Shown: piece by piece, positions 6,800-16,079 of the stretch
How the letters are laid out: each line of letters begins with the position of its first letter
Position numbering within the stretch: position 1 is the stretch's first letter
Assembly: GCA_028868695.1 (NCBI GenBank)
Contig: JAGWTZ010000026.1
Coordinates: 1-41,024, forward strand
Source of the DNA: Alphaproteobacteria bacterium
GTDB lineage: Bacteria > Pseudomonadota > Alphaproteobacteria > Rhizobiales > Aestuariivirgaceae
DNA length: 41,024 nucleotides
Direction: 5' to 3'
The notes under the pieces: model-generated
Databases searched by the model: none
The model's input: the letters and a program-made list of their open reading frames with translations, nothing else
Told to the model about the DNA's origin: nothing
Position numbers and translations under genes: made by a program

Positions 6800-8332
6800 C
6801 TAGTTGAGGTTGAGCGCGCCGGTGAGATCACCGAGCGGCGGCTGGCTATGAGCCTTGAGGGCTGCGTCCCGCTCGGTGATGCCCGCAAGGGTATCGAGGC
6901 CGAAGCGCCGGGTGATGAAACGCAGCACTGACGTGGTGTCATAAGGCGTATGATCCACCGTGCCCATCTTGGCGAAAGGCGAGATGATCAATGCGGGAAT
7001 GCGGTTGCCGGGGCCCCAGCGATCGGCAGCAGGGGGGGGCACATGATCCCAGAAACCACCATTCTCATCATAAGTCACCACCACCAGCATGCCCGGCCAT
7101 TGCGGGCTCTTTTCCAGATGGCTGATGACATCGGCGATGTGCTGGTCACCTGATGCGATGTCGGTATAGCCGGGGTGTTCGTTGAGATTGCCTTGCGGCT
7201 TGTAGAATGCCACCTGCGGAAGCTTGCCTGCATCCACATCCTTCAGGAACTCAGTGCCGCCAAGACCACCGTCTTTCAAGTGCTCTGCGCGGGCGGGTGT
7301 GCCGGGAGCCATGTCCGCGAAATAATTGAAGGGCTGGTGATGGAACTGGAAGTTGGGCACGGGGCCGCCGCCCTTGCCAGCCAAGGCCTCGTTCCAAGCC
7401 CCGGCATACCAGGCCCAGGTGACATTCTTGGCTGTAAGCAGATCGCCAATATGAGGCAGGGATTGCGGGGGCAGGGTGTTGGCGTCTGCCGGGTCTGCCA
7501 GCGCTGCATCTCCGCCCGCTGCGGGCTTCACGTAGCTTGGCTGAAATGGCGGGGCCATGGTGTTGACAGCATAACCATCTGGCGTGAGGGCGCCGTCGTT
7601 CTCAAACTTTGGGGTTCCCTGCAAGGCAGAGGCCGGGCTGTCAGCTTTCACTTTCAGGGAAACGCCGTCCTCATTCACTGCCGCGATCTTGCCCTTTGCA
7701 GGAGAGTTGGCGGCATCCGGGTATTTGGGCACGCAGGCGCAGACCAGCATGAAGTGATTCAAGAACGAGCCGCCGAAAGCGCCCATAAAGAAATGATCGG
7801 CAAGCACGTATTTCTTGGCAACGGCCCAGAGCGGAAGGGAAGACCCATCATAGGTGCCCATCACCGCGCCGCCGCCATCGGCCCAGGCAGCGAATTTGTT
7901 ATTCTTGCCGCCGTCGATCTGCATCTGCTCCTGATAAAAGCGGTGCCAAAGGTCACGCGTTGGCTTGTCATAGGCAAGGTTGAACCCCTTGGCATCATCA
8001 ATGCGGTATGGCGCGTTGGCAAGGTGGCGGGTCTGGTCTTCGGTGACGGCGGGGGTGATGTCCTTGGCTGTCAGGCCACCCCAGCTGGGCGGAAGTTCGG
8101 CCATCGGCTTGCCGTCACGATCGAGTTGCTGGGTTTGCTCCGGCTTCAGGTTCTGCAGGCCTTCAGCGCCAGGAAACTGGCCATAGAGATTGTCGAAAGA
8201 GCGGTTTTCGGCGTAAATGACCACCACCGTGCCAATCTTGGAAAGGCCCGCATCATCCGCCTGCACCGGCGTTGCGGCGCTTATGCCGAGCATTGCTGCA
8301 AGGGTAACAAATTTGAAACGATTGCCCAACAT
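6800..8332 (-). CDS. secreted phosphoesterase (acid phosphatase / phospholipase C superfamily)
   Basis: 510 aa with signal peptide (about 1-25, ending TPVQA). It belongs to the alkaline-phosphatase-like phosphoesterase family that includes AcpA acid phosphatases and non-haemolytic phospholipases C. The N-terminal metal/nucleophile region reads VVVIYAENRSFDNLYG (residues about 36-51). The C-terminal metal site reads VVTYDENGGFWDHVPPP, then GNRIPALIISPFAK and the TTSVLRFI helix, typical of the family. It probably hydrolyses phosphate esters in the periplasm or outside the cell. Start ATG 8332 has GGAGG just upstream. The frame stays open to 9124 opposite rsh, but that extension is antisense shadow. 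It is transcribed divergently from rsh with 111 bases between. Confidence 0.88.
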   Translation of the reverse strand: MLGNRFKFVTLAAMLGISAATPVQADDAGLSKIGTVVVIYAENRSFDNLYGQFPGAEGLQNLKPEQTQQLDRDGKPMAELPPSWGGLTAKDITPAVTEDQTRHLANAPYRIDDAKGFNLAYDKPTRDLWHRFYQEQMQIDGGKNNKFAAWADGGGAVMGTYDGSSLPLWAVAKKYVLADHFFMGAFGGSFLNHFMLVCACVPKYPDAANSPAKGKIAAVNEDGVSLKVKADSPASALQGTPKFENDGALTPDGYAVNTMAPPFQPSYVKPAAGGDAALADPADANTLPPQSLPHIGDLLTAKNVTWAWYAGAWNEALAGKGGGPVPNFQFHHQPFNYFADMAPGTPARAEHLKDGGLGGTEFLKDVDAGKLPQVAFYKPQGNLNEHPGYTDIASGDQHIADVISHLEKSPQWPGMLVVVTYDENGGFWDHVPPPAADRWGPGNRIPALIISPFAKMGTVDHTPYDTTSVLRFITRRFGLDTLAGITERDAALKAHSQPPLGDLTGALNLN

Positions 8333-8443
8333 CCCAACCTCCGCTGATGTGAACCAAAGCTTGCGTTGGCCCGCATGTCGATTTGATGAAGTTTGCGCCG
8401 CGGCGGGTCTGGCTTTCACGTTAAATTTCCGTATTCTGCAACC

Positions 8444-10612
8444 ATGATGCGTCAGTATGAATTGGTTGAAAAGGTGGCCCGCTATGACCCGCAGGCGGAC
8501 GAAGACCTTTTGAACCGCGCCTATGTTTACGCCATGAAAGCGCACGGAAACCAGGTGCGTGCCTCGGGCGAGGCCTATTTCAACCATCCACTTGAGGTGG
8601 CTGCCATCCTCACCGACATGAAGCTTGATTCGGCTACCATCGCCGCCGCTTTGCTTCACGACACGGTGGAAGACACCGAGGCCACCCAGCAGGAAATCGC
8701 CGACAAGTTCGGCTATGAGATCGCCTCGCTGGTGGATGGGCTGACCAAGATCGCCAAGCTCGACATGGTGACCAAGGAGGCCACGCAGGCCGAAAACCTG
8801 CGCAAGCTGCTCCTGGCCATGTCGCGCGATGTGCGGGTGCTGCTGGTGAAATTGGCTGATCGGCTGCACAACATGCGCACGCTGCACCATGTGAAGCCCG
8901 AGAAACGCCACCGCATTGCCCAGGAGACCATGGAGATCTACGCGCCGCTGGCCGGCCGCATGGGCATGCAGCTGGTGCGCGAGGAGATGGAGGACATTTC
9001 CTTCAGCGTTCTCAACCCTGAGGCCAGCAAGCTGATCCTTGAGCGCCTGGCGCGGCTGCGCAGTGAAAGCGGCGACCTGCTGCGCGCCATTGAGAAAGAG
9101 CTCAACGAGGCGCTGGCCAGCCACGGCATCAAGGCCGAGGTGAAAGGCCGTGAGAAGAGGCCCTATTCAATCTGGCGCAAGATGGAGCGCAAGCACCTTT
9201 CTCTTGACCAGCTTTCGGACATTTTCGGCTTCAGGGTTCTCGTGAACACGGTGGATGAATGTTACTTGGCTCTGGGCATCGTGCACCAGAAGTGGCTTGC
9301 CGTGCCGGGGCGCTTCAAGGATTATATTTCGAGCCCGAAGCAGAATGACTACCGCTCCATCCACACCATCGTGATCGGGCCGCATTCGCAGCGCGTGGAA
9401 GTGCAGATCCGCACCTACATGATGCATGACATCGCCGAGCGCGGCGTGGCGGCCCATGCGCTTTACAAGGATATCCGCGAGGCGGCCAAGGCCAAGGACG
9501 GCGTGCGCATTCCCGCCGCCGAATCCAACGCCTACCGCTGGCTGCGGCATTTGATGGAAGTGCTGCAAGAGGGTGACAGCCCCAAGGAATTCCTTGAGCA
9601 CACCCGCCTTGAACTGTTCCATGACCAGGTGTTCTGCTTCACGCCCAAGGGCAAGCTGATTGCCCTGCCGCGCGGCGCCACGCCGATTGATTTTGCCTAT
9701 GCCTTGCATACTTCAATTGGCGACAGTTGCGTGGGCTGCAAAATCAATGGCCGCACCGCAACGCTGGTGACAAAGCTGCAAAATGGCGATGAGGTGGTGA
9801 TTATCCGCTCTGACGCGGCATCGCCGCCGCCGGCCTGGGAGGCGATTGCCGTTACCGGCAAGGCCAAGGCCGCCATCCGCCGCGCCACGCGCGCCGACAT
9901 TCGCAAGCAATATGCCGGCATTGGCCGCGAACTGGTGGAAAAGCTGTTGGCGCGGCAAGGCAAGACTTTCAGCGAGAAAGAGGCTTCGGCCGCTGTGCCG
10001 CGCGTCGGGCACAAGAACCTGGATGACGCCATGGCCGCCATTGGGCGCGGCGATCTTGCGGCGGCTGACCTTTTGAAAGCCATGGGCCTTGCCGTGGATG
10101 CCAAGGACTTGCGCGCCGTGCGAAAAAAGGCGGCCAGCAAGTCTGAAGAGGGCAAGTTCTCGCTGCCAGTGCGGGGGGCGGCGGCCAACACTGCGCTCAA
10201 GATATTCCACGCCACGGGCGCAGTTCCGGGGGAGCGTATTGTTGGCATCGTGACGCCGGGCGAGGGGATCACCATCTATCCAATCTTTGCCGCGGCGCTG
10301 GAACAGTTTGACCAGGAGCCCGAACGCTGGGTGGACCTCACATGGGGTGTGGCGGAGGAGGGGCAGCGCTTCCCGGCGCGCATCTCCATCATTCTGGCCA
10401 ATGAGGTGGGGGCGCTGGCACAGGTGACACAAGTGATCGGCGAGCATGGTGGCAACATTGATGAGCTGACCTTGCAGGCGCGGCATGGAATCAGGGATTT
10501 CTTCGAGCTGGTGATCCTTCTCGAGGTCTTTGACATCCGCCATTTGAACGAGATCATGAATGAGCTAAAGGGCAAGCCATTGGTTTCAGAAGTGAACAGG
10601 GTGACGGGATAA
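8444..10612 (+). CDS. rsh: bifunctional (p)ppGpp synthetase/hydrolase (Rsh)
   Basis: 722 aa, the full RelA/SpoT layout. An N-terminal HD hydrolase carries HDTVED at 72-77. The synthetase domain (about 235-350) contains [20 protein letters not shown], whose RxKD variant marks bifunctional enzymes rather than the ExDD of synthetase-only RelA. A TGS domain (about 395-460) is followed by a helical/zinc-finger-like part and a C-terminal ACT domain (about 640-715, [20 protein letters not shown]). It makes and degrades the stringent alarmone. Start ATG 8444 fits family N-termini, but no Shine-Dalgarno is visible, so the message may be weakly initiated or leaderless. It overlaps pyrE by one base (TAATG). 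As the only RSH seen here it is probably the housekeeping copy. Confidence 0.96.
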   Translation: MMRQYELVEKVARYDPQADEDLLNRAYVYAMKAHGNQVRASGEAYFNHPLEVAAILTDMKLDSATIAAALLHDTVEDTEATQQEIADKFGYEIASLVDGLTKIAKLDMVTKEATQAENLRKLLLAMSRDVRVLLVKLADRLHNMRTLHHVKPEKRHRIAQETMEIYAPLAGRMGMQLVREEMEDISFSVLNPEASKLILERLARLRSESGDLLRAIEKELNEALASHGIKAEVKGREKRPYSIWRKMERKHLSLDQLSDIFGFRVLVNTVDECYLALGIVHQKWLAVPGRFKDYISSPKQNDYRSIHTIVIGPHSQRVEVQIRTYMMHDIAERGVAAHALYKDIREAAKAKDGVRIPAAESNAYRWLRHLMEVLQEGDSPKEFLEHTRLELFHDQVFCFTPKGKLIALPRGATPIDFAYALHTSIGDSCVGCKINGRTATLVTKLQNGDEVVIIRSDAASPPPAWEAIAVTGKAKAAIRRATRADIRKQYAGIGRELVEKLLARQGKTFSEKEASAAVPRVGHKNLDDAMAAIGRGDLAAADLLKAMGLAVDAKDLRAVRKKAASKSEEGKFSLPVRGAAANTALKIFHATGAVPGERIVGIVTPGEGITIYPIFAAALEQFDQEPERWVDLTWGVAEEGQRFPARISIILANEVGALAQVTQVIGEHGGNIDELTLQARHGIRDFFELVILLEVFDIRHLNEIMNELKGKPLVSEVNRVTG

Positions 10613-11205
10613 TGGCGCTGACGCATGAACAGGTTCTGGATGAATTCCGCGCGGCGGGCGCGCTGCTGGAAGGGCACTTCGTCCTTTCCTCCGGTTTGCA
10701 CAGCCCGCGCTACCTGCAATGTGCCCGGGTGTTGATGGACCCAAAGCGGGCCGAACGCCTGTGTGCGGCGCTGGCGGAGAAGGTCCGCGCCGGCGGCCAT
10801 GGCAAAATTGATCTGGTGGCATCGCCTGCGATGGGTGGCGTGGTGGTGGGCTATGAAATGGCGCGGCAACTGGGCGTGCCGTCGATCTTCTTTGAGCGCG
10901 TGGATGGCAAGCTGGCGCTGCGCCGCGGGTTCAACATTGAAAAAGGTGCCCGTGTGCTGATGGTGGAAGACATCGTCACCACCGGGCTTTCATCGCGTGA
11001 GTGCATTGAAGGCATTGCCGAAGAGGGCGGCGTGACGGTGGCTGCCGCCTGCCTGATCAACCGCTCTGGCGGCAAGGCTGATGTGGGGGTGCCGCTGCAT
11101 GCCTTGACGGCGCTGGATGTGCCGACCTACGCCGCCGATGCCCTTCCGCCCGAGTTGGCGGCCATCCCTGCCTACAAGCCAGGCAGCCGGGGCCTCAAGA
11201 AATGA
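10612..11205 (+). CDS. pyrE: orotate phosphoribosyltransferase
   Basis: 197 aa. It converts orotate plus PRPP to OMP in pyrimidine synthesis. The PRPP-binding loop VEDIVTTG is at 118-125, and the substrate-side motifs [12 protein letters not shown] and [16 protein letters not shown] are present. The sequence is of the longer alphaproteobacterial/archaeal-like PyrE type. The start codon shares a base with the rsh stop, and the end overlaps acpS by four bases (ATGA), so translation is coupled across all three genes. Confidence 0.95.
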   Translation: MALTHEQVLDEFRAAGALLEGHFVLSSGLHSPRYLQCARVLMDPKRAERLCAALAEKVRAGGHGKIDLVASPAMGGVVVGYEMARQLGVPSIFFERVDGKLALRRGFNIEKGARVLMVEDIVTTGLSSRECIEGIAEEGGVTVAAACLINRSGGKADVGVPLHALTALDVPTYAADALPPELAAIPAYKPGSRGLKK

Positions 11206-11594
11206 TCATCGGCCTCGGCAATGACATTGTCGACATCCGCCGCATCGAGAAAGCGCTGGAGCGGTGGGGGGAACGCTTCACGCTGCGCAGCTTCACTGAA
11301 ATTGAGCGCAAAAAATCTGACCGCCGCGCGCAACGCGCCGCTTCCTATGCCAAGCGCTTTGCTGCCAAGGAGGCCTGTTCGAAAGCGCTGGGCACCGGCT
11401 TCTCGCGTGGCGTATTCATGAAGGATTTGGGCGTGGTCAACGAGCCTTCGGGCCGGCCCACGATGCAGCTGACGGGCGGCGCCAAGGATGCGCTGGCGCG
11501 GATCACTCCGGCCGGAATGACGGCACGGGTGCATCTCACCATTACCGATGATTATCCTTACGCCCAAGCGATTGTGATGATCGAGGCGCTTTAG
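11202..11594 (+). CDS. acpS: holo-[acyl-carrier-protein] synthase
   Basis: 130 aa. It transfers 4'-phosphopantetheine from CoA to apo-ACP. Both magnesium ligands are present: Asp8 in GNDIVDIRR and Glu57 in [15 protein letters not shown]. The C-terminus [19 protein letters not shown] is typical. The start overlaps the pyrE stop (ATGA). Codons 103-108 contain the 15-base string GGCCGGAATGACGGC that also appears twice in the repeat upstream of cysE. The 192 bp after the gene hold no further gene and may contain the lepB promoter. Confidence 0.95.
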   Translation: MIIGLGNDIVDIRRIEKALERWGERFTLRSFTEIERKKSDRRAQRAASYAKRFAAKEACSKALGTGFSRGVFMKDLGVVNEPSGRPTMQLTGGAKDALARITPAGMTARVHLTITDDYPYAQAIVMIEAL

Positions 11595-11786
11595 CTAACG
11601 TGCCTCAAACCACCGGCCCAGAGACCAAGTTTATTGAATTCCACGGCCTGAACTACCTGCCGGGCTTGCAAATGTGTCATGGCGGCCACACCGATTTGCC
11701 TTGAAACTGGCTTGATTGCATCGCAAATGGCCTTGGCATTATAGAGCAGGAAAAGGGAAGCCGCCGATTTGCGGCCTTGAGGGTTG

Positions 11787-12596
11787 ATGAGCAAAGACAT
11801 GACTGCGCCAGCTGAACGCACGGCCTTGCAGGAAATTTGGGAAACGGCGAAGGTTATCGTCCAGGCGCTGGCCATTGCGTTTTTCGTCCGGCTGTTCTTG
11901 TTCCAGCCATTCAACATCCCCTCAGCTTCGATGTATCCGACTTTGAATATCGGGGATTACCTTTTTGTTTCAAAGCTTTCTTATGGCTACGGCAAGTATT
12001 CCTTCAACTTCCAGGCAGGCTGGTTCACCGGTGAGCCTTGGTTCCGCTGCTGCAGTTTTGTTGATTTTCCCGGCCGCAAGGTCTGGGTGGATTTGCCCAA
12101 GCGCGGCGATGTTGCCGTGTTCAAGTACCCCCAGGACCTGACCGTGGACTACATCAAGCGCGTCATCGGCCTGCCGGGAGACCATATCCAGATGAAGCAT
12201 GGCGTGCTGTTCATCAATGGCCAGGAAGTGAAAAAGGAGCCGGTGGCTGACTACATCGACCCGTTCATGGAGAGCGGCGGCGGCCCCGTGGTGAAGCAGT
12301 TCCGCGAAACCCTGCCCAATGGCGTGAGCTATAACGTGCTGGATTTCGGTGAAACGCCAATGGACAACACCGAGGAATATGTGGTGCCGCCAGAGCATTA
12401 TTTCATGATGGGCGACAACCGCGACAACAGCCAGGATTCACGCTTCCTTGACAAGGTTGGCTATGTGCCGATCGAGAATTTCGTCGGACGGGCGGACATC
12501 ATCTTCTTCTCGTTCCGGCCCGATGCGAAGCTGTTTCGCCCGTGGGATTGGCCGTTTGAAATCCGCTGGCCGCGCTTCTTCAATTGGGTGCACTAG
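11787..12596 (+). CDS. lepB: signal peptidase I
   Basis: 269-aa membrane-anchored leader peptidase that removes signal peptides from Sec-exported proteins. One N-terminal membrane segment (about 22-40) precedes the catalytic Ser48 in PSASMYPTL. The general base Lys124 lies in YIKRVIGLPGD, and box E FMMGDNRDNSQDSR is near 205-218. ATG 11787 has TTGAGGG upstream; a TTG one codon earlier is an alternative. After the 192-bp gap behind acpS it probably has its own promoter, and it starts the lepB-rnc-era-recO run. Confidence 0.95.
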   Translation: MSKDMTAPAERTALQEIWETAKVIVQALAIAFFVRLFLFQPFNIPSASMYPTLNIGDYLFVSKLSYGYGKYSFNFQAGWFTGEPWFRCCSFVDFPGRKVWVDLPKRGDVAVFKYPQDLTVDYIKRVIGLPGDHIQMKHGVLFINGQEVKKEPVADYIDPFMESGGGPVVKQFRETLPNGVSYNVLDFGETPMDNTEEYVVPPEHYFMMGDNRDNSQDSRFLDKVGYVPIENFVGRADIIFFSFRPDAKLFRPWDWPFEIRWPRFFNWVH

Positions 12597-12598
12597 CC

Positions 12599-13279
12599 TT
12601 GCCGGCGCTGGACAAGACCAGCGCGCTTGAGCGGCGGCTTGGCCACGCCTTTCAAGACGGCATGCTGCTTCAGGCCGCGCTCACGCACTCTTCCAGCGGA
12701 AACGCCAAGGCTGATTATCAGCGCCTGGAGTTCCTCGGCGACAGGGTGTTGAGCCTTGTGGTGGCTGAAGCGCTTTACCAGCGCTATCCCAAGGAAGCGG
12801 AAGGGCCGCTGGCGGCGCGCCTCAGCCTTTTGGTGCGGGCCGAAACCTGCGCGCGGGTGGGGGCTGCGCTCGGGCTTGAGGAATTCATCATCCTTGGCCG
12901 GGTTGAGAGAGCCAAGGGCGTGCAACGCATGACCTCGGTTCTCGGCGATGTGGTGGAAGCCTTGATTGGCGCGCTTTACCTCGATGGCGGTTTGGCTTGC
13001 GCCAAAGCTTTCATCCAGCAGGCCTGGCAGAGCCTTCTGGCTGAGGACCCTGCAAGCCTGAAGGACGCGAAGACTTTCGTCCAGGAATGGGCGCTGGGCC
13101 AGGCCTTGCCGCTGCCGCACTATGAAGTGCTGGGGCGCGAGGGCCCGCATCATGCGCCGGTTTTCACGATGTCATTGCACATCGGGAATTTCGCGCCTGT
13201 CTCGGGCAAGGGGACGTCCAAACAATTGGCGGAGATGGAGGCAGCCAAGGCCTTTATCGCAAGGGAGGGCCTGCGCTGA
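12599..13279 (+). CDS. rnc: ribonuclease III
   Basis: 226 aa from TTG 12599. Double-stranded RNA endonuclease for rRNA and mRNA processing. The RNase III signature RLEFLGDRVL carries Glu44 and Asp48, and a second acidic site lies in DVVEALIGALYLDGG. A C-terminal dsRNA-binding domain (about 155-225) ends in KGTSKQLAEMEAAKAFI. No ATG or GTG is available before residue 22. TTG 12584 (overlapping lepB) and TTG 12599 are the choices, and I prefer 12599 because GGGTG lies about 9 bases upstream. It overlaps era by one base (TGATG). Confidence 0.93.
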   Translation: MPALDKTSALERRLGHAFQDGMLLQAALTHSSSGNAKADYQRLEFLGDRVLSLVVAEALYQRYPKEAEGPLAARLSLLVRAETCARVGAALGLEEFIILGRVERAKGVQRMTSVLGDVVEALIGALYLDGGLACAKAFIQQAWQSLLAEDPASLKDAKTFVQEWALGQALPLPHYEVLGREGPHHAPVFTMSLHIGNFAPVSGKGTSKQLAEMEAAKAFIAREGLR

Positions 13280-14190
13280 TGCAGCCGGAAGAAGAACAAG
13301 GGCAGGAATCGCGTTGTGGCTTTGTGGCCATCATTGGCGCGCCGAATGCAGGCAAATCCACGCTGGTGAACAAGCTGGTGGGGGCCAAGATATCGATCGT
13401 CTCCCACAAGGTGCAGACCACCAGGGCGCGCATCCGCGCCATCTATATGAATGGCCTTTCGCAAGTGATCCTTGTGGACACGCCGGGCATTTTCAAGCCA
13501 CGGCGCAAGCTGGATGAGGCGATGGTGGGCAATGCCTGGGGCGGGGCCAACGACGCTGACGCTGTGGTGTTGCTGGTGGACGCGCGCCGCGGGATGGATG
13601 AGGAGGTGGCGGCCATCGTCGCCAATTTCAAGGCGCAAGGCATCAAGGCCATCTTGGTGATCAACAAGATTGATCTGATCCCGGCCGAGCGGCTGCTGCC
13701 CTTGTCGCAGGAGCTGAATGAGGCCTACCCCTTCGTTGAAAGCTTCATGGTGAGCGCCCTGACGGGTTCTGGCGTGGAAAAGCTGGGCGAACGGCTTGCG
13801 GCGCTGATGCCCAAGGGCAATTGGCTCTACCCGGAAGACCAAACGGCAGATGTGCATCTGCGTTTCATTGCGGCGGAAATCACGCGCGAAAAGATCTATG
13901 AGCGCCTGCATGAAGAGCTGCCCTATGCTTCCACTGTCGAGACCGAGACGTGGGAGGAGCGCAAGGACGGATCGGTGAAGATCCAGCAGGCCATCTTCGT
14001 GGCGCGCGAGGGCCAGAAGGCCATTGTGCTGGGCAAGGGCGGACAGCAGATCAAGTTGCTTGGGCAATTGGCCCGTGCTGAAATGGAAGAATCATTCGGG
14101 CGCAAGGTGCATCTGTTCCTGTTCGTCAAAGTGCGCGAGAACTGGGCCGATGACCCTGAGCGCCTGCGCATGATGGGGCTGGAGCTTTAG
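13279..14190 (+). CDS. era: GTPase Era
   Basis: 303 aa. Ras-like GTPase that checks 16S rRNA 3'-end maturation and 30S assembly. G1 is GAPNAGKS (20-27), G3 is DTPG (67-70) and G4 is NKID near 130. A C-terminal KH RNA-binding domain (about 205-300) contains VLGKGGQQIKLLGQLAR. The start overlaps the rnc stop by one base, the classic rnc-era coupling. A short acidic N-terminal extension (MQPEEEQGQE) precedes the G domain. Confidence 0.96.
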   Translation: MQPEEEQGQESRCGFVAIIGAPNAGKSTLVNKLVGAKISIVSHKVQTTRARIRAIYMNGLSQVILVDTPGIFKPRRKLDEAMVGNAWGGANDADAVVLLVDARRGMDEEVAAIVANFKAQGIKAILVINKIDLIPAERLLPLSQELNEAYPFVESFMVSALTGSGVEKLGERLAALMPKGNWLYPEDQTADVHLRFIAAEITREKIYERLHEELPYASTVETETWEERKDGSVKIQQAIFVAREGQKAIVLGKGGQQIKLLGQLARAEMEESFGRKVHLFLFVKVRENWADDPERLRMMGLEL

Positions 14191-14196
14191 GCAAAA

Positions 14197-14922
14197 ATGG
14201 AATGGCGAGACGAGGGCGTGGTCATTGGGGTGCGTGCCCATGGCGAAACCTCGGCCATTGCTGAAATCTTCACTGCGGACCATGGCCGCTGCCTGGGCAT
14301 GGTGCGCGGCGGGCGATCACGCCAGCAGCGCCCGGTTCTGCAGCCCGGCAATCTTGTCATGACCACCTGGCGGGCACGCCTTGAAGAGCATCTGGGCACA
14401 TTCCAGGTGGAGCCTTTAAGCCTGAAGGCCGGCTTCATTCTGGCGCATCCCTTGCGGCTGGCGGGGATGAACACTCTGATGGGCCTGTGCCAAATGCTGC
14501 CGGAGCGCGAGCCTCACCCAAAACTTTACCAAGCGGCGCATGTGGTTCTTTCGGCGATGGAGCAAGATGCAGTCTGGCCTGCGTTGCTGGTGCGCTGGGA
14601 GCTGGGGCTGCTGGATGAATTGGGCTTTGGGCTTGATCTTTCGCGCTGTGCCGCCACGGGGCAGGCGGATGAACTGGCCTATGTGTCGCCGCGCTCAGGC
14701 CGGGCGGTTTCACGCGCGGCGGGGCTTGCCTATCATGACAGGCTTTTCCAGCTTCCGGCCTTTCTCAATGGCGGCGAGGCGGGCACGGCGCGCGACGTGC
14801 TGGAAGGCTTCAAGTTGACGGGGTTCTTCCTGGAGCGGCATGTCTTCGGGCCACGGCAAGTGCCGATGCCAGCGGCGCGCGATTGGTTGTGCGAAGGATT
14901 GAAGGAGCAGCAAGCGGCATGA
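14197..14922 (+). CDS. recO: DNA repair protein RecO
   Basis: 241 aa. Loads RecA on SSB-coated single strands in the RecFOR pathway. The N-terminal OB-fold begins MEWRDEGVVIGVRAHGET and includes MVRGGRSRQQRPVLQPGN. The helical middle and C-terminal parts follow the family (LLRW-type helix LLVRWELGLLDELGFGLDL, then FKLTGFFLERHVF). The zinc-finger cysteines of some RecO proteins are not all present (only CAATG is seen), as in many alphaproteobacteria. It starts 6 bases after era and overlaps the next gene by four bases. Confidence 0.92.
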   Translation: MEWRDEGVVIGVRAHGETSAIAEIFTADHGRCLGMVRGGRSRQQRPVLQPGNLVMTTWRARLEEHLGTFQVEPLSLKAGFILAHPLRLAGMNTLMGLCQMLPEREPHPKLYQAAHVVLSAMEQDAVWPALLVRWELGLLDELGFGLDLSRCAATGQADELAYVSPRSGRAVSRAAGLAYHDRLFQLPAFLNGGEAGTARDVLEGFKLTGFFLERHVFGPRQVPMPAARDWLCEGLKEQQAA

Positions 14923-15323
14923 TCGGGCGGTTGAACCATGTGGCACTGGTGGTGCCAAACCTTGACGCGGCCGTGGCTGCCTACAGGCACAAGCTGGGCG
15001 CGGTGGTCTCGGCGCATCACGCACTGCCAGACCATGGCGTGACGGTGGTGTTCGTCGAGTTGCCCAACACCAAGATTGAGCTGATGGAGCCGCTTGGTGA
15101 AAATTCGCCCATCCGGCCTTTTCTGGATAAAAATCCATCCGGAGGCATGCATCATCTTTGCTATGAGGTGGATGACATCATCGCGGCGCGTGACAAGCTT
15201 AAGGCCGAGGGCGCGCGCATCTTGGGAGACGGGGAACCGAAGATTGGCGCACATGGCAAACCCGTGCTGTTCCTCCACCCCAAGGATTTTTTCGGCACAT
15301 TGATTGAATTGGAGCAGGCATGA
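14919..15323 (+). CDS. mce: methylmalonyl-CoA epimerase
   Basis: 134-aa vicinal-oxygen-chelate (glyoxalase-fold) enzyme that interconverts (2R)- and (2S)-methylmalonyl-CoA in propionate metabolism. Two beta-alpha-beta-beta-beta modules are visible, with metal ligands in RLNHVALVV, HHLCYEVDD and GTLIELEQ. Length and the GMHHLCYEVDDI motif fit the epimerase subgroup better than lactoylglutathione lyase. It overlaps recO by four bases, with GGAG about 12 bases upstream, and overlaps the DUF1467 gene by four. The mutase it serves is not in this window. Confidence 0.9.
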   Translation: MIGRLNHVALVVPNLDAAVAAYRHKLGAVVSAHHALPDHGVTVVFVELPNTKIELMEPLGENSPIRPFLDKNPSGGMHHLCYEVDDIIAARDKLKAEGARILGDGEPKIGAHGKPVLFLHPKDFFGTLIELEQA

Positions 15324-15556
15324 AATTCCAAAGCATGATCGCCATCTATTTCGTGATCTGGTGGCTGACGCTGTTCATGGTGCTGCCCTTTGGCGTCAAG
15401 AATGCACATGAGGCCGGCGTGACGGTGGAGCAGGGTGATGACCCGGGCGCTCCTGTCCTCACGAGGCTGTGGTGGAAAGCCGCCATCAACAGCGTGGTGG
15501 CGGCTGTGGTTTTCGCGGGCGTTTACTACGCCTATACCCATGGGGTGTTCGGTTAA
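15320..15556 (+). CDS. DUF1467 family small membrane protein
   Basis: 78 aa with two predicted membrane helices (about 8-24 and 53-73) joined by a loop containing the family phrase LPFGVKNAHEAG. DUF1467 proteins are short alphaproteobacterial membrane proteins of unknown role, often encoded beside methylmalonyl-CoA epimerase or proS/lolC genes. The start overlaps the epimerase stop (ATGA). It is the last gene of the long rightward operon and converges on the next gene. Confidence 0.87.
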   Translation: MKFQSMIAIYFVIWWLTLFMVLPFGVKNAHEAGVTVEQGDDPGAPVLTRLWWKAAINSVVAAVVFAGVYYAYTHGVFG

Positions 15557-15565
15557 GGGCCGCGC

Positions 15566-15916
15566 CTATTCCATGACCACATGCCAGGCGCCACCCATGC
15601 CATCACCAGTCTTGTCACCCTTCTTGGCATCCTTGGCGAAGAAGTAGAGCGGCTTGCCTTCATAGGCCCATTGCAGGGAGCCATCGCTGCGCTTGACCAT
15701 CGACCAATCCTTCTTGGCGGTGTCGCCTTCCTTGGCGGCATAAGGTGGCCAATTCTTGGCACAATCACCATCGCAGCTGGGCACGCCGCCAGCGTCCTTG
15801 TCATAGACGTACAGGGTCATGCCGTTCTCGGCGGTCAGCATCTCGGCCGAGAGGGCAGGGCTTGCGGCCATCGCCGCGGCAAAGGCAAGTGAAACAAAGC
15901 TGAGGGTGGTTTTCAT
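15566..15916 (-). CDS. secreted COG4315-type repeat protein
   Basis: 116 aa with a signal peptide (cleavage near SPALSA, residue 23). It carries two copies of the secreted Y-x-(F/W/Y)-x-x-D-type repeat: NGMTLYVYDKDAGGVPSCDG, followed by CAKNWPP, and later EGKPLYFFAKDAKKGDKTGD. The two cysteines in CDGDC are conserved in this group. Function is unknown; members are periplasmic or lipid-anchored. No lipobox is seen, so this one is probably soluble. It is a single leftward gene with about 160 bp of uninformative DNA between it and betC. Confidence 0.85.
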   Translation of the reverse strand: MKTTLSFVSLAFAAAMAASPALSAEMLTAENGMTLYVYDKDAGGVPSCDGDCAKNWPPYAAKEGDTAKKDWSMVKRSDGSLQWAYEGKPLYFFAKDAKKGDKTGDGMGGAWHVVME

Positions 15917-16079
15917 AGGTCAACTCCTCAATTTGGAAAGTTGGCCCGCGGCGGTTGCGCACGGGGGAAGCGCAAGCCTCTCCCCCAACTATGCCAATTG
16001 AAAGGCAGTGTTCCGGCCCCAGCAAAAGTTAATCTGCCGCCACATTTGAAGCCATGCGCCCCAATTGGCGCAGGTGCGC

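Noticed and set aside
8333-9124. Upstream extension of the phosphoesterase frame
   Set aside because: It lies opposite the start of rsh; a signal peptide and GGAGG ribosome site place the true start at 8332.
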